A stretch of DNA of 20,007 nucleotides from Pseudobutyrivibrio sp. (GTDB lineage Bacteria; Bacillota; Clostridia; Lachnospirales; Lachnospiraceae). This document shows, one piece after another, positions 14,314 to 20,007 of this stretch. The notes beneath the pieces were generated by a model. It was not told the origin of the DNA. It made no database searches and worked only from the letters and a program-made list of their open reading frames with translations. The DNA is taken from NCBI GenBank assembly GCA_017557715.1, contig JAFYYE010000325.1:1-20007 (forward strand). The letters run 5' to 3'. Made by a program: the position numbers and the translations under genes. Numbering within the stretch: the first letter of the stretch is position 1; each line of letters starts with the position of its first letter.

Positions 14314-15879
14314 CTATATTGTCTTTGTTGTCCATTTACTGCAATCCCATACATCAGTAGCCAGACCCTCGTAAAACTCAGGCTCGTGGCATACCATAAG
14401 GATGCTTCCGTTGTATTCCTTAAGTGCACGCTTCAGCTCATCCTTTGCATCCACATCAAGATGGTTTGTAGGCTCATCTAAAAGTAGAAGGTTTGTCTCA
14501 CGATTGAGGAGCTTGCAAAGACGAACCTTTGCCTGCTCACCACCGGAAAGAACTCGGCATAAGCTTTCGATATGCTTTGTAGTAAGACCGCATTTTGCAA
14601 GTGCAGATCGAACCTCATTCTGATTATATGATGGAAACTCGTTCCAGATTTCCTCGATGCAGGTAGTGGAAATGTGCTGATCCATCTCTTGCTCAAAGTA
14701 ACCGATTTCAAGGAACTCACCCTGATAAACTGTACCTGAAAGTGGTGGAATAAGACCTAAGATACTCTTTAAAAGAGTAGTCTTTCCGATTCCGTTTGCA
14801 CCAGTAAGTACAATCTTCTGCTTGCGCTGCATCTCCAAATTAAGCGGCTTTGAAAGTGGCTCATTTTTATCGTAGCCAATAACAAGATCCTTTGTAGAGA
14901 AGATTACGCGGCTAGGTGTACGGGCCTCCTTGAAGTAAAACTCTGGCTTTGGTTTCTCTGCTGCAAGCTCAATAACATCCATCTTATCAAGCTTCTTCTG
15001 ACGAGACATGGCCATATTTCTTGTGGCAACATTTGCCTTATTTCGTGCAACGAAATCCTTAAGCTCAGCAATCTCCTTCTGCTGACGGTTGTAAGCCGCC
15101 TGAAGCTGACTCTGCTTCATAGCATATACTTCCTGGAACTTATCGTAATCTCCCACATAGCGGTTAAGCTGCTTGTTATCCATGTGGTAGATAAGATTGA
15201 TAACTGAATTCAAGAATGGCACATCATGAGAAATAAGAATAAATGCATTCTCGTAATCATTCAGATATCTCTTAAGCCACTCAATATGCTCTACATCAAG
15301 ATAGTTAGTAGGCTCGTCCAAAAGAAGGATATCTGGCTTTTCTAAAAGAAGCTTTGCCATAAGGACCTTTGTACGCTGTCCACCGGAAAGCTCAGTAACA
15401 TCCTTATCAAGACCAAGGTCAAGAACACCGAGAGCTCTGGCAACCTCTTCTACCTTGGCATCTATCATATAGAAATCGTGCATAGTAAGAAGGTCTGCGA
15501 TGGTGCCTGCCTCATCCATGCGCTTATTCATCTCATCGTCGTCAGTAACATCCCCTAGGCTGGCATAGATGTCATTCATCTCCTGTTCCATGTCATAGAG
15601 GAAATCAAAAGCAGAGTGAAGAACGCTGCCGATAGTCATGCCTTTCTCCAAAACGGTATGCTGGTCCAAATAACCAACACGAACCTTCTTAGACCACTCA
15701 ATCTTTCCTTCATCTGGCTGAAGCTTGCCTGTGATGATATTCATAAAAGTAGACTTGCCTTCGCCGTTAGCTCCGACAAGTCCAATATGCTCTCCCTTCA
15801 AAAGCCTGAATGATACGTCCTCAAAAATAGCACGATCACCAAAGCCGTGGGATAAATGTTCAACATTTAAAATACTCAT
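14314..15879 (-). CDS. ABC-F family ATPase (YkpA/YbiT-like)
   Basis: Soluble twin-ATPase protein of the ribosome-associated ABC-F class. The 521 residues hold domain 1 with Walker A GANGEGKST (36-44), signature LSGGQ (164-168) and LLLDEPTNYLD (185-195); a linker of about 80 residues rich in Lys, Gln and Arg (about 250-325); and domain 2 with GANGIGKTT (360-368), LSGGE (444-448) and LLLLDEPTNHLD (464-475). Switch histidines are H218 (SHDVPFLNS) and H498 (CHEPEFYEG), the second departing from the usual SHDRYFL as in YkpA relatives. No membrane helix or partner permease belongs to it. It resembles the housekeeping YkpA/YbiT group more than the antibiotic-protection ABC-F proteins. Start at 15879 has AAAGG upstream and lies 29 bases after the patatin gene stop. 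Confidence 0.92.
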   Translation of the reverse strand: MSILNVEHLSHGFGDRAIFEDVSFRLLKGEHIGLVGANGEGKSTFMNIITGKLQPDEGKIEWSKKVRVGYLDQHTVLEKGMTIGSVLHSAFDFLYDMEQEMNDIYASLGDVTDDDEMNKRMDEAGTIADLLTMHDFYMIDAKVEEVARALGVLDLGLDKDVTELSGGQRTKVLMAKLLLEKPDILLLDEPTNYLDVEHIEWLKRYLNDYENAFILISHDVPFLNSVINLIYHMDNKQLNRYVGDYDKFQEVYAMKQSQLQAAYNRQQKEIAELKDFVARNKANVATRNMAMSRQKKLDKMDVIELAAEKPKPEFYFKEARTPSRVIFSTKDLVIGYDKNEPLSKPLNLEMQRKQKIVLTGANGIGKTTLLKSILGLIPPLSGTVYQGEFLEIGYFEQEMDQHISTTCIEEIWNEFPSYNQNEVRSALAKCGLTTKHIESLCRVLSGGEQAKVRLCKLLNRETNLLLLDEPTNHLDVDAKDELKRALKEYNGSILMVCHEPEFYEGLATDVWDCSKWTTKTI

Positions 15880-15900
15880 TCTTAATACCTTTCAAAACCA

Positions 15901-15918
15901 GGCACAGCCTACTGTGCC
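15901..15918 (-). terminator. Hairpin at the end of the patatin gene, weak terminator or attenuator
   Basis: A perfect 7-bp stem GGCACAG/CTGTGCC (15901-15907 with 15912-15918) with a 4-base loop that contains the stop codon of the patatin gene. Only four T follow, after two G, so it is at best a partial terminator before the ABC-F gene. Confidence 0.4.
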
Positions 15919-16769
15919 AAATACTGCTTTAGCTTCTCAAGAGATTTAGTGGCCTCTACTCGACCCATATCATATACTCTCTGAAGCTCATCAGGATTCT
16001 TCTCGGTAGGATTGATATTTGGTGCTACCGAAGGCCTGATAACAAAAACCTCGCCCTGATGCTCCTTATGACTAACATAGGCCTTCTCCTGATTGTACAT
16101 GAGATGTCGGTCTCGCATGACCTTCACCATCTCAGGATATTTGCCCATCTTAAGTTTTACAAGCCCCATGTATTTCTGAGGCTTTTTAACATAATCAGCG
16201 GGCTGAGTTTCAATCACAAGGATTCTATCACATTTTTGGTTTTCCATAAACCTTAAAGGTATAGAATCTGCCATTCCTCCATCTAAATATAGTCCGCCAT
16301 CTATCTCAACTGGGCGTGCAAACATAGGCATTGATGCAGACGCACGGATCCATCTGATATCAATTCCATCCTTTGTATAATCTCTATTATCACATTTATG
16401 ATATACTGCTTCACCTGTATTAATATCCGTAGCAACACAAAAAAAGTCCATTGGATTGTCATAGAAGGTTTTACCGTCCCACACATCCAGCTCATATGGA
16501 AGTGTGCCATAACAAAATGGAACATTATAAAGGTCGCCTGTCTTTACGAGTGACCTGACACTACAATATCGCTTGTCGTTGCAATAAATCTTGTTGTATC
16601 TCAGTGGTCGCCCTATCTGCTTTGATTTGAAATTTATTCCAAATGTGGCACCAGCCGAAACTCCCACTGCACTGTCAAACTCAATGCCGTTTTCAAGTAA
16701 TACATCAATAACTCCACAGGTGAAGATTCCGCGCATTGCTCCACCTTCCATAACAAGTCCCTTTTTCAT
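15909..16769 (-). CDS. Patatin-like phospholipase
   Basis: Probable lipid acyl hydrolase with a Ser-Asp dyad. The 286-residue protein begins with the glycine-rich oxyanion segment GLVMEGGAMRGIF (4-16), then GVSAG with nucleophile S38 (36-40) and DGGMAD with D163 (163-168). This is the layout of bacterial patatins such as YjjU/RssA types; there is no signal peptide, so it acts in the cytoplasm or at the inner face of the membrane. GGAGG lies about ten bases before the start, directly after a hairpin and T tract; a possible promoter (TTGATT 16849-16854, TTTAAT 16826-16831, spacing 17) lies across the end of the preceding gene. It may share transcripts with the ABC-F gene. Substrate unknown. Confidence 0.9.
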   Translation of the reverse strand: MKKGLVMEGGAMRGIFTCGVIDVLLENGIEFDSAVGVSAGATFGINFKSKQIGRPLRYNKIYCNDKRYCSVRSLVKTGDLYNVPFCYGTLPYELDVWDGKTFYDNPMDFFCVATDINTGEAVYHKCDNRDYTKDGIDIRWIRASASMPMFARPVEIDGGLYLDGGMADSIPLRFMENQKCDRILVIETQPADYVKKPQKYMGLVKLKMGKYPEMVKVMRDRHLMYNQEKAYVSHKEHQGEVFVIRPSVAPNINPTEKNPDELQRVYDMGRVEATKSLEKLKQYLAQ

Positions 16770-16784
16770 TATGCCTTAACCTCC

Positions 16785-16812
16785 AAAAAGAGGGACCACA
16801 TCCTGGTCCCTC
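16785..16812 (-). terminator. Terminator of the LytTR/LiaF-like operon
   Basis: A perfect 9-bp GC-rich stem (16790-16798 with 16804-16812), 5-base loop, followed on the minus strand by five T. The T tract runs straight into the GGAGG ribosome binding site of the patatin gene, so the same element is also the leader of that gene if transcription reads through. Confidence 0.88.
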
Positions 16813-16834
16813 AATGTTATATCATATTAAACAT

Positions 16835-17557
16835 TTACTCGAAGTAAAAATCAATAGTTCCCATTCCATTATCTACATTTGCCTTGATAAGTGGCTGAGA
16901 CATATCCTGCGAACACTCACCGTGCATGTTGATTTTGCCCATTCCATTATCGCAATTGAAGGATACTCTAAACTTCCTTGGGAAATAGATTGAAAGGCTT
17001 CCCATACCATTGTCGATATCTAGGATTGCGCCGTTTGCATCAACTGTTGTTCCATCAAAATATACCGTCAACTGACCAAGAGCATTATCGATGCTGCCCT
17101 TTTTCATATCGTTAATCTTGATATACTGAGTTCTTGAACCAAGGCTATTATCAAGGTCGAAGTTACCTTCATCCTCCCAGTATTCTGCCTTTCCGCTTAC
17201 ATCGATAGTATGGCTGTCTCCATTACGTACAATGTTTATGTGATGTGACTTTTTTCCAAAAATCATTGAAAGACCTGCGCCAATGAGTACAAAAGCAAGC
17301 ATTATAAATGCATAGTGAATATCTCCAAGACCTAACTCTGACTGGAATAAGCATGTCATAACACCCAGTGGAATCGACATTCCTAAGAAGCTTCCCTCAA
17401 TGAGCTGCTCTCCGAATACAACAACCATAATAATACACATTGCCATCTTCACCATCGGAAAATCAGTAAAGTAATTTGATTTACTAAGTAATAAACATAT
17501 CGCAAATGCGATAAGTGCAATACCTCTAATAGTGTTTCTAATCTTTGATTTTGTCAT
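16835..17557 (-). CDS. LiaF-like membrane protein with repeated DNGMG strands
   Basis: Membrane protein probably controlling the LytTR regulator encoded just upstream. Residues 1-100 hold about four hydrophobic helices like the LiaF-type transmembrane domain. Residues 105-240 form a soluble tail with five similar strands: NFDLDNSLG (132-140), SIDNALGQL (155-163), LDIDNGMGSLSIYF (179-192), NCDNGMGKINM (201-211) and NVDNGMGTIDFYFE (227-240). The spacing and Asp-Asn-Gly-Met-Gly ladder match the LiaF-like/DUF4097-type beta-solenoid domains. The start overlaps the LytTR stop as ATGA, so the genes are translationally coupled. The helices sit where other LytTR partners carry a DUF3021 domain. A role in sensing envelope stress is inferred from LiaF relatives. 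Confidence 0.8.
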   Translation of the reverse strand: MTKSKIRNTIRGIALIAFAICLLLSKSNYFTDFPMVKMAMCIIMVVVFGEQLIEGSFLGMSIPLGVMTCLFQSELGLGDIHYAFIMLAFVLIGAGLSMIFGKKSHHINIVRNGDSHTIDVSGKAEYWEDEGNFDLDNSLGSRTQYIKINDMKKGSIDNALGQLTVYFDGTTVDANGAILDIDNGMGSLSIYFPRKFRVSFNCDNGMGKINMHGECSQDMSQPLIKANVDNGMGTIDFYFE

Positions 17558-18015
17558 CTTTTTATCCTCTTTTCATCCATTATTTCAATAAGTGCTTTAA
17601 TGTAGTTTCTTGATGCATACGCTCTTTTTGTAGAATTCCTAAAGGAAATCTCACTGGCTCCCGTAATGTTCTTTTTTATAGAAGCAATCAAATCCGTATT
17701 TACGATAGTGGATTTTGATACTCTCAAGAACTCTCTCGGTAGCATTTCTTCAAGCTCATAAAGTTTTTGTCTTACCCTGTAGATGGATTTCCCAGTGTGG
17801 ATTGATATGTAATTTCCATCAGCCTCAACAAATATTATTGATTTGACTTCCACGTAATATTCTGTGTCGTCAATATAGGCTGATATCCTTTGTGCCCCCA
17901 TCTGCGCCTTCGACAACAGTCGCTGCAGCTCCAATATCTCCTCTGTTATCTCTCGGCAGTGAATGGTTATCATGTCCTGCTGTAAAGAATCATCTACGTC
18001 AATATTTATCTTCAT
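17554..18015 (-). CDS. LytTR-family DNA-binding regulator without receiver domain
   Basis: Transcription regulator of 153 residues. The C-terminal two thirds (about 55-148) is a LytTR domain: IIFVEADGNYISIHTGKSIY, then LPREFLRVSKSTIVN (92-106) and ITGASEISFRNSTKRAYASRNYI. The first 50 residues form a short helical lead (EEILELQRLLSKA) with no phospho-acceptor receiver, so it is not a classical response regulator. The form matches stand-alone LytTR regulators held by a membrane partner (LytTR regulatory systems such as HdrRM and BrsRM in streptococci), and the next gene, overlapping by 4 bases, encodes such a membrane protein. AGGAGG lies 11 bases before the start, a little far. A weak promoter (TTGTGG, 16 bases, TAAAAT) may lie in 18016-18107. 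Confidence 0.9.
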   Translation of the reverse strand: MKINIDVDDSLQQDMITIHCREITEEILELQRLLSKAQMGAQRISAYIDDTEYYVEVKSIIFVEADGNYISIHTGKSIYRVRQKLYELEEMLPREFLRVSKSTIVNTDLIASIKKNITGASEISFRNSTKRAYASRNYIKALIEIMDEKRIKR

Positions 18016-18107
18016 AACTATTGGCGCCTCCTATGATTTATATTTTACATATCTTTTTTCTCTCCACAACAATTTGGGATAAGAGGTAATTATTTTGATA
18101 TCAAAGG

Positions 18108-20007
18108 TTATTTTATCTTTATCAAGTAGTTGTGATATCCACCGTAATAGGTTGATGGAATCTGTAATTCCACATCTCCCAGCTGTAAAAGCTTATATAA
18201 GTTGATAGGTGTGCCTGCGAAATCATAGTTCTGATATTCGAAGGCTCCAATGTAGATATAGTCGATATCATATTTTTCAATAAGGCGTCTGGCTTCATCT
18301 TCATCATATCCGCTATAGATTTCTCTGATGTCCTGAGCGCGTTCCTCTACTGCCTCCTGGCTGAATCTCCATAACCATTCATGTGCATACCAGCCAAGCA
18401 CTGTAGGGCATCCTGATGCAACCGACATTCTTCCTGCATCTGAATACGCATCTCCTGATGCTTCAAGTACAACGGGTGGATTATCGTATTCCAAATTATT
18501 CAAGTAATCTACGACCTGTGCATCCTCGATAAACTGCGCATTTGTCTCCATAAATGACATAGCATTTAAGGTTCTTGGTCTTGAGCTGTCAAAAATATTT
18601 CCAAACCAACTATGACAACTTACAAAAAAGTATGATGAACAAATAAGTGTCGGCACAAGAATTACTGTAGCCAGAACTCTTCTTACCTTCTGTTTCTTAA
18701 AGCAGAATAGCGAAATCATTGCATAGCCTGTAATGATTCCAAACATAATACACGATTGATATGTGAGCTTGAATGTAGTGTTTGCTCTGGCATAATCAAT
18801 ATTGTAAATATCCTTTACGTAAATCACCTCTGGAATGATTATCAAACCAATTGAACAGCAGGCCATAAGCATTACCATAAGATCTGCAATGTTGGCATTT
18901 GAGATGATTCGAATTAAAACATTTTCTTTTTTATCGATTTCTTTTCCTTCGCCAGCCAAGTAATCCTTTATCGCAAATACGATACAAACTACTGCACAGG
19001 CAACAGGAAGAAGCCAAAGTACTAACAGCTGATGGAACAGTGTATGGTTCTCGCAAAGGAAAATACCACCCTCCATCTTTGTAAAGTTTAGCTTGAATGG
19101 AAGTATTACGACATTTGCAATCACCATCATTACTATGATTTGGATTGCTGAAAACAGTGTGCTTTTCTTATTAAATCCGTATACTTTAAAGTCTACGAAC
19201 AACACTGTCAACGCCGAAATCATCATGTAAATCGCATAATCCCAGTAGTTGTTTCCCTGAAAGAAGCCTGTGAAGAAGCCACAGAGAAGCACTGTTGGGT
19301 TGAGCGCTTTTAAGATATAGTCCTTAGCATTAAAGTCAAACTCAAGATACTGGTTCTTTTCCTTTTTCGCTGCAAGCTGAGTTGCGAAGGCAATTAAGAT
19401 ACCGATTATTGTGATTACAAACATTATGTTTATAACATGCGCATGCAAATCACCGATTACAAAAGAATATGAAGGCGTCTCAGTGATTGTTTTGTCCATT
19501 CGCTCTGGAACATATCCTACATATCTTGTGCTCTGTGGAAACCAATATGAATACTCGGTATTGCCCTTTATCTTATTCCAGATTACAAGCACGATTCCAA
19601 ATACTATAAAGTGAGCGCTGCCTTCAAAGCATACTGCTGCACCACTAAGCAATCCACCTAAAACGCCATGAAGCTTCTTTAATCTTGCTCCAAACTTGCA
19701 TTCCAAAAGCTTATATGTACATGAAAATGCCAATACAAATGCCATTGAGCAGACTGTATAGAACATAATATTGTAGCTGAATCTTACATCATTAAAAGAC
19801 AGCTGATTGATAAACGCCGCAAAATACTGGCCCAGATAGTAGTAATTAAGATTCTTATCCGCATACCAAATATCTTCAACCGGGAAATATGTAAGCTTAG
19901 TCATTGTATTCATGAAGCCATAATCCATGAATTTCTCAGTTCCATAAGCATCTGGCTTAAATGACTTCATGTATAAAAGAATTGTAAGAAGGCCTAAAAA
20001 CATCAGC
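18108..20007 (-). CDS. DUF2298 (YYY-motif) multi-pass membrane protein, 5' end outside window
   Basis: Large membrane protein; about 633 residues are visible and the N-terminus lies beyond the window, since the frame is open to the edge. Marks of the DUF2298 family are NYYYLGQYFAAF (about 52-63 counted from the ATG at 20003), SYSFVIGDLHAHVINI (about 178-192, family form GDLHPH), FFQGNNYWDY, and a C-terminal domain with LEASGDAYSDAGRMS, CPTVLGWYAHEWLWR and IDYIYIGAFE. About ten or more helices are present. The family is thought to be related to GT-C-fold glycosyltransferases, so a role in cell-surface glycan or lipid glycosylation is possible, but no activity is established. A palindrome TTTGATATCAAA follows the stop; no clear terminator is seen before the LytTR gene 92 bases on. 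Confidence 0.85.
   Translation of the reverse strand, partial: LMFLGLLTILLYMKSFKPDAYGTEKFMDYGFMNTMTKLTYFPVEDIWYADKNLNYYYLGQYFAAFINQLSFNDVRFSYNIMFYTVCSMAFVLAFSCTYKLLECKFGARLKKLHGVLGGLLSGAAVCFEGSAHFIVFGIVLVIWNKIKGNTEYSYWFPQSTRYVGYVPERMDKTITETPSYSFVIGDLHAHVINIMFVITIIGILIAFATQLAAKKEKNQYLEFDFNAKDYILKALNPTVLLCGFFTGFFQGNNYWDYAIYMMISALTVLFVDFKVYGFNKKSTLFSAIQIIVMMVIANVVILPFKLNFTKMEGGIFLCENHTLFHQLLVLWLLPVACAVVCIVFAIKDYLAGEGKEIDKKENVLIRIISNANIADLMVMLMACCSIGLIIIPEVIYVKDIYNIDYARANTTFKLTYQSCIMFGIITGYAMISLFCFKKQKVRRVLATVILVPTLICSSYFFVSCHSWFGNIFDSSRPRTLNAMSFMETNAQFIEDAQVVDYLNNLEYDNPPVVLEASGDAYSDAGRMSVASGCPTVLGWYAHEWLWRFSQEAVEERAQDIREIYSGYDEDEARRLIEKYDIDYIYIGAFEYQNYDFAGTPINLYKLLQLGDVELQIPSTYYGGYHNYLIKIK

Noticed and set aside
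18094..18105. Palindrome TTTGATATCAAA after the DUF2298 gene
   Set aside because: As RNA it gives only a short A-T hairpin without a T tract; as DNA it could be a binding site, but there is nothing else to support this.

Overview
The window reads as chromosome from a low-G+C, Gram-positive, Clostridia-type anaerobe, most likely a Lachnospiraceae member of the Butyrivibrio, Pseudobutyrivibrio or Roseburia kind. This rests on the AT-rich composition, strong AGGAGG-type ribosome binding sites, a methyl-accepting chemotaxis receptor, a minimal SufC-SufB pair and the overall style of the proteins. The genus is an inference. Almost every gene lies on the minus strand; the only plus-strand gene is the PHP-family phosphatase at 8484-9254. 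There is no tRNA, rRNA, CRISPR array, transposase or prophage gene, and no intergenic gap over 300 bases.

Layout, left to right. 1-1336: 5' part of a CstA-type transporter with a clear promoter. 1500-3547: a Cache/HAMP chemotaxis receptor split by a one-base deletion. 3746-4015: a small unknown protein whose mRNA leader can fold over its own ribosome binding site and shows two GGA motifs placed as in CsrA targets. 4178-5841: SufC and SufB, a two-gene Fe-S assembly unit without desulfurase or SufD neighbours. 6021-6815: an exported SGNH hydrolase. 6893-8302: an AGCS sodium:alanine symporter with a near-consensus promoter. 8484-9254: histidinol-phosphatase-like PHP protein.

9305-14190 is one tight operon transcribed right to left: ABC ATPase, an in-frame double ABC-2 permease, NarL-type histidine kinase, NarL-type response regulator. 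Gene content matches the LnrLMN-LnrJK (YfiLMN-YfiJK) lipid-drug sensing and export modules of Firmicutes, except that the two permeases are one reading frame with a perfect internal ribosome binding site at the junction. A 12-base direct repeat lies upstream of the operon and could be its operator.

14314-15879 is an ABC-F ATPase and 15909-16769 a patatin-like phospholipase. 16835-18015 is a LytTR regulator overlapping a LiaF-like membrane protein gene, the form of a LytTR regulator/membrane-inhibitor pair. 18108-20007 is the C-terminal part of a large DUF2298 (YYY-motif) membrane protein cut by the window edge.

The points most worth following are the fused permease with its internal start, the SD-sequestering leader of the small unknown gene, the minimal Suf pair with its possible operator, and the LytTR/LiaF-like pair. 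Several genes (symporter, CstA, phosphatase, ABC-F) are ordinary.
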